64,000 nucleotides of DNA, taken from assembly GCF_009827295.1 (NCBI RefSeq), contig NZ_WTYD01000001.1:1-64000 (forward strand). Direction: 5' to 3'. Positions within the stretch are counted from its first letter, which is position 1. Every line of letters begins with the position of its first letter. Position numbers and translations under genes: made by a program. The notes below the pieces were generated by a model. The model saw only the letters and a program-made list of their open reading frames with translations, ran no database searches and was not told the origin of the DNA. Below are positions 1-8,679 of the stretch, in pieces. The DNA is from Qipengyuania pelagi (GTDB lineage: Bacteria > Pseudomonadota > Alphaproteobacteria > Sphingomonadales > Sphingomonadaceae).

Positions 1-224
1 TCAGCAACGAGAAATGACGTAGCAATCCAGGTGCCTTCGGCGCCTGTGGCACCGATCTCGCCCTGAATGACGGGGAGTGCGGAATTGACGATTGATATGT
101 CCAGCGTCGCGAGCATGGCGCCAAGCGCGCCCGCGGCCACAGCGACCCAGGCAGTCACGTCTGCGTTCTTTCGGCCCCCGGCCGGCCCGATCGAAGTGTC
201 CTGCGCTGCCAGTATCTCGGTCAT
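1..224 (-). CDS. emrB: EmrB-like DHA2-family MFS drug efflux permease (N-terminal part, runs off the window)
   Basis: Only the first 74 residues are in the window; the gene continues beyond base 1. The visible part has a short polar N-terminus and then a hydrophobic first helix with the segment LATLDISIVNSALP, which matches the helix-1 motif of DHA2 14-TM multidrug permeases (EmrB/QacA type). Its ATG overlaps the stop of the upstream adaptor gene (ATGA), so the two are translationally coupled. By family, EmrB sits in the inner membrane and exports hydrophobic toxicants through an EmrA adaptor and an outer-membrane channel. The identification rests on the N-terminus plus the EmrA neighbour; the exact substrate is unknown. 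Confidence 0.85.
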   Translation of the reverse strand, partial: MTEILAAQDTSIGPAGGRKNADVTAWVAVAAGALGAMLATLDISIVNSALPVIQGEIGATGAEGTWIATSFLVA

Positions 225-1348
225 TGAGTCCGACTCGAGATCTCTTCCAATTCGCCGGCAGCATTCCGGGTGTCGACCGTAGCCACTACCGACATGCCGG
301 GAACGAGCAGACGCCGCACTTCAGGGGGAGCATCGATACCGATGCGGACGGGTATCCGTTGAACGATCTTGGTAAAGTTGCCGGTGGCATTTTCGGGGGG
401 GAGGATGGAAAATTCCGCGCCCGTTCCCGGCGATATGCTGTCCACTCGTCCCGCGATCTCAAGGTCTGGCAGGGCGTCAACTTCGAGCCTGACGCTCTGG
501 CCGGCCCGGATGAGGCCGACCTGCGTTTCTTTGAAGTTCGCGGTCACGTAGATCGCGCTCACCGGAACCACCGTCATCAAACGTTGACCCGGTTGCACGA
601 ACTGGCCCACCCTGACCGAGAGATCGCCGACTCGGCCGGCCTTGCTGGCGCGCAGCAAGGTCGATTCAACCGTAAGGTCGGCTGTTTCCAGCTGAGCGCG
701 AGCAGCGTCCGCCTGCGCCTGGGTCTGGCTGATCTGCTCGAACAGGGTCCCCCGGCGAGCGGTCGCGGCAGCCACCGCCGCCTGCGCAGCGGCGAATTCG
801 GCCCGCGCCTGCCGCGCCTGCGCCTCATACTGGTCTAGCTTTTCCCGCGGTTCGGCTCCTGTCGCGGCAAGGGGCCGATATCGCGCCACCTGGTCGTTCG
901 CGAGGTCCAGTGCCGCGCTCGCGGCGGCGAGTTGGGCCCGCGCCTGGCGAATGGCTGCATCCTGTTCGGATACCTGAGAACGGATTGTGTCGGCACCGGC
1001 CAGGGTCGCAGCGATCTGTGCGCGCGCCTGCTGCGCTTGCGCCTGATAATCCCGCAGATCCAGTTGTACGAGGGCTCCGCCGCGAGCTACTTGCTCGTTC
1101 TCCCCTACGAAGACCTCTTCGACGTATCCCGCTACCTTGGAAGAGATAACGACGCTGTCGGCAGCGACATAGGCGTTATCGGTCGACTGCATGTACTGTC
1201 CGTAGGTTACGTGCCGGTAGTACCACCAGATCCCGCCAAGCAGCACGGCAAGACCAACGATGATTAGCACGATGCGCAAGCTACGCCGCGATTGCGGTTT
1301 CGTTGGGGTTGTGCCCTCCTGCTCCGGTTGGTTGGAGTTATCGGTCAT
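221..1348 (-). CDS. emrA: EmrA/HlyD-family membrane fusion protein
   Basis: 375 aa, normal for EmrA. A single N-terminal membrane helix lies at about residues 23-43 (LRIVLIIVGLAVLLGGIWWY). It is followed by the first half of a lipoyl/biotinyl-like hairpin (TDNAYVAADSVVISSKVAG), a long Ala/Gln/Arg-rich coiled coil (~95-220) and a beta-barrel domain (~240-345). TDNAYV is characteristic of the EmrA branch. The protein bridges the inner-membrane permease to the outer-membrane channel. It is the first gene of a two-gene unit with emrB (4-base overlap) and is divergent from a MarR regulator 125 bp away, the usual layout for MarR-controlled efflux. Confidence 0.93.
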   Translation of the reverse strand: MTDNSNQPEQEGTTPTKPQSRRSLRIVLIIVGLAVLLGGIWWYYRHVTYGQYMQSTDNAYVAADSVVISSKVAGYVEEVFVGENEQVARGGALVQLDLRDYQAQAQQARAQIAATLAGADTIRSQVSEQDAAIRQARAQLAAASAALDLANDQVARYRPLAATGAEPREKLDQYEAQARQARAEFAAAQAAVAAATARRGTLFEQISQTQAQADAARAQLETADLTVESTLLRASKAGRVGDLSVRVGQFVQPGQRLMTVVPVSAIYVTANFKETQVGLIRAGQSVRLEVDALPDLEIAGRVDSISPGTGAEFSILPPENATGNFTKIVQRIPVRIGIDAPPEVRRLLVPGMSVVATVDTRNAAGELEEISSRTQ

Positions 1349-1473
1349 CTGACTCTTTCGGCAGCCTCAGTAAAAGGTGAACGCGTCTCGCGCCCTATGA
1401 GCCGTGAGTCAGATAGTAAAGGCATTTAGCAGTTTGCATTTGGGCATCCGAGGCTATCCGACTACACAGCCCT

Positions 1474-1965
1474 ATGGATGAAAAACCAGATACCATGTCA
1501 CGGTCTCAGCGTCGGCAGAAGATCATCACCGATGATGACCGCATTCTCTATCTTATGGACGAGATCAGTCGCGGCGCGCGCAGAGTGTACGATGCGAGGG
1601 TCGCCAGGATCGGTCTCAATCAGACACAGTGGAGGATCATCGGACAACTTCTTCGCGATCCTGCCCTTACGCAGGCTGAAATCGCCAAGAAACTGGAACT
1701 GGAATCGGCGACCATCGGCCAGGCGGTTGCAGGTCTTTGCGCACGCGGGCTGATGAAAAGGCTTCGAGCTGAGACGGATCGGCGAGCGTGGCAGCTCATC
1801 CTCACGGAGCAGCTAGATGATATGCTGCCCGAACTGAGAGGCTCCGCGGATAGGCTTCATGATCTGCTTTGGCGCGACATTGCCGCCGACGAGAAGCAAA
1901 CGTTGCAGCAGATTCTTGCAAGGGTATCGGAAAATCTGGACCAACTCCGGGCCGAGGCTGAGTAA
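1474..1965 (+). CDS. MarR-family transcriptional regulator
   Basis: 163 aa with the winged-helix MarR fold. The DNA-recognition part is TQAEIAKKLELESATIGQAV (~70-90), followed by the wing LMKRLRAETDRRAW, which contains the conserved D-x-R of the family. It is transcribed away from emrAB and most likely represses that pair until a hydrophobic ligand binds; this is inferred from position. An ATG seven codons downstream (base 1495) is an alternative start. A UbiB-family gene begins 4 bp after its stop, so the two are probably co-transcribed. I saw no convincing palindrome in the 1349-1473 spacer. Confidence 0.9.
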   Translation: MDEKPDTMSRSQRRQKIITDDDRILYLMDEISRGARRVYDARVARIGLNQTQWRIIGQLLRDPALTQAEIAKKLELESATIGQAVAGLCARGLMKRLRAETDRRAWQLILTEQLDDMLPELRGSADRLHDLLWRDIAADEKQTLQQILARVSENLDQLRAEAE

Positions 1966-1969
1966 TATC

Positions 1970-3556
1970 ATGGCATCGCCCCCGGAAAAGCCTATCAGCA
2001 GCATCGCTCGCGCCGCGGAGATCGGCCGAATCTTAATGAGGCACGGTGCGAAGACTCTCGCCGGAGCCCTCGGATTTATTCCCTCTTCGAGCAATGTCAT
2101 CGATCCTCGCGAATTTCGTCCGGCCGCAGTTGTCGCGTTCCTCCGTGACATCGGGCCAGTCGGCATAAAGCTGGGGCAGCTCCTCGCCACCCGAAGCGAT
2201 CTGTTTACCGAACACTGGATCACTGCATTCTCAACCCTGCACGATCAGGTGTCGCCGGTGCGCTTCGCACATATCGAGCCCGTACTTGCTTCAAGCTGGG
2301 GTGAGGACTGGCGGAACGACTTTGCGCAGTTCGACGAACAGCCTCTGGCGTCCGCCTCGATTGCACAGACCTATTCCGCCAAGCTACGGGACGGTAGCGA
2401 GGTCATCGTGAAAGTTCGCCGCCCGGGCACCGCCGCGCGCATGGAAGCCGATGTGCGCCTGCTTGTGCGTCTTGCCGAGATCGCGGAAGCACGCTCGCCT
2501 GACATCGCGCGTTACCGGCCAGTCGAGTTTCTGCGGACCTTCGGCCGCAATCTTGCCTGGGAGATGGACCTCGCTGCGGAATCCCGAGCCTGCGAGCGGA
2601 TCGGCGCATATCTCGAAACCATCGGCGTCAGGACCCCGGCCATCCATTGGGAACTGACCGGGCTGCGGGTGAACGTTCAGGAACGCCTGTACGGCAGGCC
2701 CGCGTCTTCGCTGGGCGCCTCATCGGGCGATCCGGAGGTGGCGGCGTTCGCCAAGTGCTATGCCAACGCAGTCCTGCGCATGATCATTCTGAACGGCGAA
2801 TTCCACGGCGACCCTCATCCCGGCAATGTTTTCCTGATCGGCGAGCAGGATGTCGGCTTCATCGACTTCGGATCGGTCGGGACGCTCACCAAGGCCAGGC
2901 GCGACGAAATCGTCCGCCTCGTGCTTGCGATTGCTGGTGAGGAAACCAGCGATGTCGCGGATGTCCTGCTCGCATGGGCGGGGGAGCCGAAGGTGGATCG
3001 CGATGCGCTCGCGGTGGATCTGGATCAGTTGATTGGAGAGTTCAGGGGGACCGTGCTATCTGGCATCGAGTTCTCGCAGATTTTTTCCCGCGTTTTCGAT
3101 CTGTTGCGGGATTATCGACTGGTTCTGCCACCTGATCTGGCCATTCTTCTGCGTACCTTGTTGACTGCAGAGGGCTTCGTCCGATCGCTGGCACCGGACT
3201 ACAACATCGCCGAAGAGACCCGGCCGATCATGACGGAGCTTCTCGCCGAGCGGTTCTCGCTCGGCAGCGCTCGGTCGGGTTTGAAGAGACTTCGCGGTCA
3301 GCTGCTGGGGTTGTCGGCGTCCTTGCCCGACATACTTGCCACTGCGAACTCGATCGCAAAGTCAGGATATGTGCCGGTTCAGCTCGATCCGCTCAGTATC
3401 GAGCAGCTCGCTGGACTTCGCAATGAGCGTCAGTCCTTGAAAGGCCCTCTAGCTGCCGCATTGATCATAGCTAGCGCGTTGCTTGTCGATCAATCCTGGC
3501 TTCTGGCTGGCGGCGCGCTTGTGATTGCTGGGGTGGTGCTCATCCGAAAGTCATAA
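1970..3556 (+). CDS. ABC1/UbiB-family atypical kinase
   Basis: 528 aa from the ATG at 1970; the reading frame is open further upstream, but that part overlaps marR and reads as nonsense. UbiB-family marks are present: the KxGQ motif (KLGQLLATRSDLF), the Ala-rich loop (ASIAQTYSAKL), the catalytic-loop segment GEFHGDPHPGNVFL and the metal-binding DFG (VGFIDFGSVG). Two hydrophobic helices close the C-terminus (~495-528), as in UbiB. Members help ubiquinone biosynthesis or distribute quinone lipids at the inner membrane as ATPases. Here it lies in an accessory region beside an efflux operon, so it is probably an extra paralogue rather than the housekeeping ubiB. Confidence 0.88.
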   Translation: MASPPEKPISSIARAAEIGRILMRHGAKTLAGALGFIPSSSNVIDPREFRPAAVVAFLRDIGPVGIKLGQLLATRSDLFTEHWITAFSTLHDQVSPVRFAHIEPVLASSWGEDWRNDFAQFDEQPLASASIAQTYSAKLRDGSEVIVKVRRPGTAARMEADVRLLVRLAEIAEARSPDIARYRPVEFLRTFGRNLAWEMDLAAESRACERIGAYLETIGVRTPAIHWELTGLRVNVQERLYGRPASSLGASSGDPEVAAFAKCYANAVLRMIILNGEFHGDPHPGNVFLIGEQDVGFIDFGSVGTLTKARRDEIVRLVLAIAGEETSDVADVLLAWAGEPKVDRDALAVDLDQLIGEFRGTVLSGIEFSQIFSRVFDLLRDYRLVLPPDLAILLRTLLTAEGFVRSLAPDYNIAEETRPIMTELLAERFSLGSARSGLKRLRGQLLGLSASLPDILATANSIAKSGYVPVQLDPLSIEQLAGLRNERQSLKGPLAAALIIASALLVDQSWLLAGGALVIAGVVLIRKS

Positions 3557-3913
3557 TGAAGGAGCAACTTAATTCGTGCACGGTCACGATACGGCAAAGC
3601 CGAACTTAACGAGGATTTCATGCGCCTCACTTCAGCGACCAAGACGCATCGCGAAGAAAATTTTTCGACCTATTGCGATTGAAGGCTTATTTTCCTCAAT
3701 CAGACGAAACTTTGGAACGGCAGCTTTCAGGCGTGTCCTCGCCTGACTTTATGGCCGCTATGAGGGCGCATTGCGGACCGGCTGCAAGTGGGCCGGAAAC
3801 GGACGGTCCGGTTTGAGGCGACGGTGCGCGATAGCTGACATTGAGCGTACGACCTAAACTGTAGACGTTTTAGAACCCTCGGTTCATTCCTCTTTGCAGC
3901 CCTTCGAAAATAG
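3557..3913. other. Gene-free stretch with a degenerate dispersed repeat copy
   Basis: No convincing coding sequence lies between the UbiB-like gene and the converging antiporter gene. Bases ~3718-3845 begin with GGCAGCTTTCAGG and end with GATAGCTGACATTGAG. This resembles the two better-preserved copies at 20,066-20,140 and 41,275-41,349, but the middle is much longer and poorly matched. Confidence 0.4.
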
Positions 3914-5149
3914 TTATCCCTGACTTGCCGAGCCGAAAAGGCGTCCATTCGCGTTGATAAGAAATGCCGCGAAGATCATCGAAATGACGATTGCACCGAG
4001 CAGGGGCTGACCGATCTTTTCCGAGATGACGTTCTGCGAAAGTGCCAGTGTCAGGATCAGCAAACCAAACTCGCCACCATGCGCCAATATCGCGCCGGTT
4101 CGCGCGGCCACTTCGGTAGGCTCTCGCAGCAGGCGTGCGAGTGCAAAGACGATTAGACCTTTACCAACGATAAGCGCGGTAACGAAGCCGGCAACCAGAC
4201 CGGCATTGGGAACGATGACCGAAAGATCGACGCGCAGCCCCACCGAGACAAAGAACAGGCCGAGCAGCACTGCACGAAACGGCGCGATATCGGTCTCGGC
4301 GTCGTCCTTGAAACGGGTCTCACCAAGGATCATTCCTGCGAGAAAAGCGCCCAGGGGCGGCGATAAACCGATCTCATGCGCCGCCCAGGCAGCTCCGATG
4401 ACAATGGTGAGCATGGCAAGCATGAAGAGTTCGCGCGAACCGGTGCGATGGACCAGCGACACAATTCTCAACAGTAGGCGTCGGCCAATAACGAGTGCTG
4501 CGCCGAACGCGAGCACCGCGATGCCAAGCCTTGCACCCAGCTCGCTCCAGACCCCCGCATCGATATCGGTCATCGATTGCGCGGGTGTAGACAGTCCATA
4601 GGTCGCGATATCGGCCCCGGCGTCGTGGCTGCTCCCGACCACGCCCAGCGCCGCAACGAGGACAAGGAATGGTAAGGTCGCCAGGTCCTGAAACAGGAGG
4701 GTCCCGACCGATGCTCGCCCGTGGCGAGTATCGAGTTCGCCCTGGTCGGTGAGCTGGCGGATCGTGATCGCTGTCGATGACATCGCGACCGCGCCTCCAA
4801 GAAGAACGGCTGCCAGGAACGAAACCCCTGCGGCTAATGCCAATCCGGCAACGATCACACTGGTACAAAGCACCTGCAGGCCGCCGAGCCCCAGCACTGC
4901 GCGGCGCGAGGCCAGAAGAACCGGCAACGAGAATTCCAGGCCCACATTGAACATGAGAAAGACGATGCCGATCTCTGCAAGCAGCTCGAGCTGCGGGCTC
5001 GCTTCGAGCAGGCCAATCCCGGTTGGACCGATCAGGAGCCCAACCAATATGTATCCGATGAGCGTGGGCGCCCCGATCCGCTGCAGCACAAGTGTGACGA
5101 TGAGACTTGCCGCAAGAAGCACTGTGACGATGGTGAGCAGATCGGTCAT
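3914..5149 (-). CDS. KefB-type cation:proton antiporter (CPA2), membrane domain only
   Basis: 411 aa, almost entirely hydrophobic, with about 12 predicted helices. It starts with the typical LLTIVTVLLAASL and GAPTLIGYILVGLLIGP segments of the Na+/H+ exchanger domain, and has AHEIGLSPPLGAFLAGMILG in the second half. KefB and KefC carry a C-terminal RCK/TrkA-N domain that is absent here, so gating must differ or be supplied elsewhere. The preceding gene on the same strand is an SLC13 permease (10-bp gap) that does carry RCK_C domains. The predicted role is K+ or Na+/H+ exchange in pH and electrophile stress, by family. Confidence 0.88.
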   Translation of the reverse strand: MTDLLTIVTVLLAASLIVTLVLQRIGAPTLIGYILVGLLIGPTGIGLLEASPQLELLAEIGIVFLMFNVGLEFSLPVLLASRRAVLGLGGLQVLCTSVIVAGLALAAGVSFLAAVLLGGAVAMSSTAITIRQLTDQGELDTRHGRASVGTLLFQDLATLPFLVLVAALGVVGSSHDAGADIATYGLSTPAQSMTDIDAGVWSELGARLGIAVLAFGAALVIGRRLLLRIVSLVHRTGSRELFMLAMLTIVIGAAWAAHEIGLSPPLGAFLAGMILGETRFKDDAETDIAPFRAVLLGLFFVSVGLRVDLSVIVPNAGLVAGFVTALIVGKGLIVFALARLLREPTEVAARTGAILAHGGEFGLLILTLALSQNVISEKIGQPLLGAIVISMIFAAFLINANGRLFGSASQG

Positions 5150-5159
5150 CGACAGGCTC

Positions 5160-6995
5160 TCACACGTAAATCCACCAGATGGCGATGCATGTGGCGAGGC
5201 CCACGACGATATTCATGGGCAGGCCGATCTTGAGGAAGTCGACGAACCGGTATCCGCCCGTCGCATAAACGATCGTGTTAGTCTGGTACCCGATCGGAGT
5301 GGCGAAGCTCGCCGAGGCGCCGAACATGACCACAAGAAGCAGGGCGCGGGTATCCACCCCGACGCTGTTTGCGAGGTCGATGACGATGGGCGTCATGATA
5401 ACGGCAACCGCGTTGTTGGTGACCACCTCGGTCAGAAACGAGGTGAGCGCATAGACGAGGATCAGCACCAGGAAGATCGGGAGAATGGTGAGCGCGGGTT
5501 CGACGGCGTCGACGATCAGGTCGACGGTGCCGGCTCCTTGCAGTCCGAGACCGATCGCCAGCATTCCGAAGATGAGAACGATCACGTTACCTTCGATAGC
5601 GTGCCAGGCCTCTTCCGGATCGATGCAGCGCGTGAAAAGAACGAGTGTGACCCCGAGAATGGCGAGCAGGTCGATGGGCGCGACCTGTAGAGCGGCGAGA
5701 GCGATGATCGCGAACATGGTCGCGATCGCAATCGGCGCCTTGTACCGACGATAAGGGCGAATATCGGGTTCATCGATATCGATGAGATTGACGTTGTCGC
5801 GAATGTCTGCCGCGGCTTCCGGCGGGCAGCGGATCAGGAGTTGGTCAGCGGGGCGGACGCGCACGGTTTCGAGCGTGGGGCCGGGTAGATGCCGCGGACG
5901 TGAAACCCCAAGAACTCGCGCGCCGCTCCGATTGAGAAACGGAATGTCGGTCAGCTGCTGGCCGATCGCAGGGTGCGATGGCCCGATGGATGCTTCTACG
6001 ACCCGATCGTCGGGCGAATTGGCAATTTCGCGCTTGGCAAGACCGAGATCGGCACCGAGTTCCTCGCTCAACCCCAGCAGTTCGGCCTGGTCCGCAGCGA
6101 CAACCAGTTCATCGCCTGCGGCCAGTTCGAACGTCGGATCGGGATTGCGAGTGAGGTGGCCACTTCTTCTGACGGCGAGCAGCCGAACTCCGGAGCGCTG
6201 CAACCCACCAATACTCTTAAGGCTCCGTCCGACCCAAGGGCTAGCCGCGCCTATCTGAATGCGGGTCAGATACCGCTCCTCGATCGGCCGAGCGCCAGAG
6301 CGATCCATTGGCCCGTCGTTATCGGGAAGAAGCCAACGACCGAGGAGGAGCAAGGTGCCGATCCCAGCTCCCGCAGCGATGAGCCCGATACCGGTCAGTT
6401 CGAATATTCCGAACGGCGCCTCTCCCGCGCGTTGCGCAACCCCGTCCACGATAAGGTTGGTCGAGCTTCCCAAAAGGGTCAGAGACCCGCCCATGATCGA
6501 GAGATAGGAGAGCGGAATAAGCAGTCGCTGCGCGCTCGATCCGGCGACAGCGGCAATCCGCCGCACGATGGGAGCAAGGACGATGACTACCGGTGTGTTG
6601 TTCACGAGCGCCGAAGCGAAAAAGGTACCGCCAAGAAGCTCGGTGATCGAACGTTTGGGTGTGCGCTCGGCGCGCCGCGTGGCGATACTGGCAAGCGCTT
6701 CGATGACGCCGGTGCGGACGAGCGCGGCGGAGAGGACGAACATCGCGCCGATCGTCACCGGTGCGGGGTTGCCGAACACCGCTTGAAGCTCGCTGCGTGG
6801 CAGATAACCGAATGCGAGCATCACGCTCGCTCCGGTCAGAGCTATTGTCACCGGCGCCAGTCGCTCGGATAGGAATGCAGCAAAGACGAGCGCCAGTATC
6901 GCCAGCCCGATCCAGGCTGAGTTGCTTTCTACAAAGGCACTCACTGCTGTCATTCGATTTTGTTGCTTTACTATTGTCGATCCTGCACCGCTCAT
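5160..6995 (-). CDS. SLC13/DASS-family permease with central RCK_C (TrkA_C) domains
   Basis: 611 aa. Hydrophobic helices occupy residues ~28-225 and ~415-611. The middle (~240-400) holds two repeats of the RCK_C regulatory fold (WVGRSLKSIGGLQRSGVRLL and HPAIGQQLTDIPFLNRSGAR). This layout is that of bacterial SLC13 permeases for dicarboxylates or sulfate. An ATG at codon 15 (base 6953) is an alternative start, because the first 14 residues lie outside the membrane domain. It forms a two-gene unit with the KefB-like antiporter. The substrate cannot be told from sequence alone. Confidence 0.88.
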   Translation of the reverse strand: MSGAGSTIVKQQNRMTAVSAFVESNSAWIGLAILALVFAAFLSERLAPVTIALTGASVMLAFGYLPRSELQAVFGNPAPVTIGAMFVLSAALVRTGVIEALASIATRRAERTPKRSITELLGGTFFASALVNNTPVVIVLAPIVRRIAAVAGSSAQRLLIPLSYLSIMGGSLTLLGSSTNLIVDGVAQRAGEAPFGIFELTGIGLIAAGAGIGTLLLLGRWLLPDNDGPMDRSGARPIEERYLTRIQIGAASPWVGRSLKSIGGLQRSGVRLLAVRRSGHLTRNPDPTFELAAGDELVVAADQAELLGLSEELGADLGLAKREIANSPDDRVVEASIGPSHPAIGQQLTDIPFLNRSGARVLGVSRPRHLPGPTLETVRVRPADQLLIRCPPEAAADIRDNVNLIDIDEPDIRPYRRYKAPIAIATMFAIIALAALQVAPIDLLAILGVTLVLFTRCIDPEEAWHAIEGNVIVLIFGMLAIGLGLQGAGTVDLIVDAVEPALTILPIFLVLILVYALTSFLTEVVTNNAVAVIMTPIVIDLANSVGVDTRALLLVVMFGASASFATPIGYQTNTIVYATGGYRFVDFLKIGLPMNIVVGLATCIAIWWIYV

Positions 6996-7058
6996 GGGAA
7001 CAATTTCAGTGCCTAGCGCGTCAAATCATGGGACCTGAAACGCTCCAGAGACAAGAGG

Positions 7059-7373
7059 ATGATACGCACCGATAAGACAGGCTTGGGGCACAATCTTCCG
7101 CCCCGTCACCCGAAACAACCGGGCACCAATCTTACAGTCAGCGAGATCCCGGCGGCGCGCATCTATCGAGAGCCCAAATCCGTGATGCAAGGCGGTTCCC
7201 GCAAACGGCCATGGGTGCTCGAATTTCCTGCTTCGCGCCCCTTGAGTGCCGATCCGCTTACCGGTTGGACACGTAACGATGATCCTTTCCGGCATGTCCG
7301 CTTGAACTTCCCGAACCGCGAAAGCGCAGTTGCCTTTGCCGAAAGACAGGATTGGGATTACCAGGTGCGCTAG
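7059..7373 (+). CDS. NDUFS4-like (ETC complex I subunit conserved region) protein
   Basis: 104 aa. The stretch from residue ~30 shows the family pattern: ARIYREPKSVMQGG, then WVLEFPASRPLSADPLTGWT and VRLNFPNRESAVAFAERQDW. Alphaproteobacterial NDUFS4 homologues are accessory subunits of NADH dehydrogenase I and are about this size. It stands alone beside heat-shock genes rather than among nuo genes, which suggests an accessory paralogue that could modify complex I under stress (inference). It converges on an hsp20 gene, with a strong hairpin between them. Confidence 0.85.
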   Translation: MIRTDKTGLGHNLPPRHPKQPGTNLTVSEIPAARIYREPKSVMQGGSRKRPWVLEFPASRPLSADPLTGWTRNDDPFRHVRLNFPNRESAVAFAERQDWDYQVR

Positions 7374-7409
7374 ACCAAACCGGCAATTCGAAGCCCTTGA
7401 GTTGAGGAA

Positions 7410-7436
7410 GGAGCGACCGGATTTCCCGGTCGCTCC
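7410..7436. terminator. Hairpin between convergent genes (likely bidirectional terminator)
   Basis: Perfect 11-bp inverted repeat, GGAGCGACCGG / CCGGTCGCTCC with a 5-base loop, placed between the stops of the NDUFS4-like gene (7373) and the hsp20 gene (7449). T-tracts are weak on both sides. Confidence 0.6.
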
Positions 7437-7448
7437 ACTTCAGGCCTC

Positions 7449-7949
7449 TTAGTGGCGCGTTTCCTGATTGATCGGAATACGCCGCCCCGAGAGCGACATC
7501 TGCTCATCATGCGGCAGATGGATCCTGAGGACGCCGTCGCGGAACTCCGCGCTCACCTTGTCCTCCTGGATGCCCTGCGGCAGGCTCATCCGGCGTTCGA
7601 ATTGGCCGTAGAAGCGTTCGGAATACCCGCTTGCCTCATCGCCGTCCTCGGAGCGTCGCTCCCCGCGAATGACCAGCATACCGTCATCAAGCGAGAGCTC
7701 GATGTCGTCTTCCGACATGCCCGGGACTTCCGCTGTGACGAGCAGTTCGCCGTCCTTGCGGCGGACTTCGATGTTTGGCCAGCTTGGCGTCGATGCGAAA
7801 CTGGGCAGGCCGAACGAACCGAAGGCCTGATCGAACAGCCGGTCGATATCGCTTCGCAGCGTCGAGACCGGATCGCTGCGTTCGTCCCGCCGAGCGACCG
7901 GAAGACGCTCTTCGTTGCGAGACCATGGAATCAAGTCACGTACATTCAT
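7449..7949 (-). CDS. Small heat-shock protein, Hsp20 family
   Basis: 166 aa. A variable N-terminus (~1-50) precedes an alpha-crystallin domain (~58-150: PNIEVRRKDGELLVTAEVPG ... GVLRIHLPH) and a C-terminal I-x-I-type anchor (RRIPI). It holds unfolding proteins as an ATP-independent chaperone for GroEL or DnaK. It is one of two different Hsp20 genes within 2 kb. This one resembles the HSP17/Hsp20 branch with the GFFY-less EDGDEASGYSERFYG loop. A purine-rich ribosome site (AAGGAG) precedes the ATG. I did not find the TTGAA-N16-CTA promoter that serves its neighbours upstream of this gene. Confidence 0.95.
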   Translation of the reverse strand: MNVRDLIPWSRNEERLPVARRDERSDPVSTLRSDIDRLFDQAFGSFGLPSFASTPSWPNIEVRRKDGELLVTAEVPGMSEDDIELSLDDGMLVIRGERRSEDGDEASGYSERFYGQFERRMSLPQGIQEDKVSAEFRDGVLRIHLPHDEQMSLSGRRIPINQETRH

Positions 7950-8077
7950 CTTCTTCTCCTTTCACTTTGCGTTACAAACGAGGGTGAGGGATGCCGCCGG
8001 GGGTCGTGCGAACACCCCTCGTTAGATGCCGACACAATCAGTGCCGGCAAACTGAAGTCGAGCCATCGCACTTTCGT

Positions 8078-8459
8078 TCAGGCGGGCGAAGCAACATTGC
8101 TGTCGCCACTTGGTTCGTCCTTGTCGGTTTGATCCCGGCTGCGCTGATATTCGCGCAACCGGAAACCAAGCGCTCCCAAGACGATAGCAGCGCACAGCGC
8201 GTAGCCACCTATCAGATAACCTGCTGCGATGAGCCGTGATCGCTTTCTGCGTCTCGCTCAACGCTTCAGTCGCTTCCGCGAGAAGCTCGGCGCGGCGCTC
8301 GGAGAGTGTCTCATCGGTTTGCGCCTGGACATCGGCCTCCACTTCCTCGGTGGTTTTGACCGGTTCGATTTGGGTCTCAGCCTCCTGAGCGCACGCGGCA
8401 GTCGGGAAGGCCAGTGAAAGAGCGGCGGTCGCCGCCACGAGTTTCGATTTGCGCAGCAT
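8078..8459 (-). pseudogene. Small exported/membrane protein, interrupted by a frameshift
   Basis: The start at 8459 (MLRKSKLVAATAALSLAFP, a signal peptide ending near TAACAQ) is preceded by an AGGAGG site. The frame reads sensibly to ...SETQKAITA (~base 8235) and then turns to Arg/Ser/Trp-rich nonsense. In the next frame the sequence resumes as AAGYLIGGYALCAAIVLGAL, a clear membrane helix, followed by GFRLREYQRS and an acidic tail ending at 8078. One base is therefore extra relative to an intact gene of about 125 aa. It could be a real mutation or a sequencing error. The product would be a periplasmic acidic segment (EVEADVQAQTDETLSERR) anchored by a C-terminal helix. Function unknown; it sits inside the heat-shock cluster. 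Confidence 0.6.
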
Positions 8460-8488
8460 GATTATCCTCCTTTCGTTCGCTGCAAGGG

Positions 8489-8510
8489 AGCGTCGTTCGT
8501 GCGACGCTCT
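8489..8510 (-). promoter_or_regulatory. Stem-loop in the leader of the frameshifted membrane-protein gene
   Basis: Inverted repeat AGCGTCG / CGACGCT about 30 bp upstream of the start at 8459. A similar stem (AGCGTCAGC / GCTGACGCT) is present in the leader of the upstream hsp20. Between this stem and the start, CCUU can pair with the AAGG of the AAAGGAGG ribosome site. Confidence 0.4.
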
Positions 8511-8679
8511 TTCGAGCTGCATGGCGGACAGGGTCATCCAATGAGGGCGGAGGTCGCTGATTTATTGTCTATCGCACACCACTCGTCGCCCGACCGGTCG
8601 ACCCGGCCAGCCATGCCTCCCCGTCCGGCCCGAGTACTGGTGCACCCGACCCGGCGAGGATTTGCTCGAAGATCCAGGC

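Noticed and set aside
1349..1473. MarR operator in the emrA-marR spacer
   Set aside because: No clear palindrome could be found by eye; only a short GACTC/GAGTC pair 50 bp apart.
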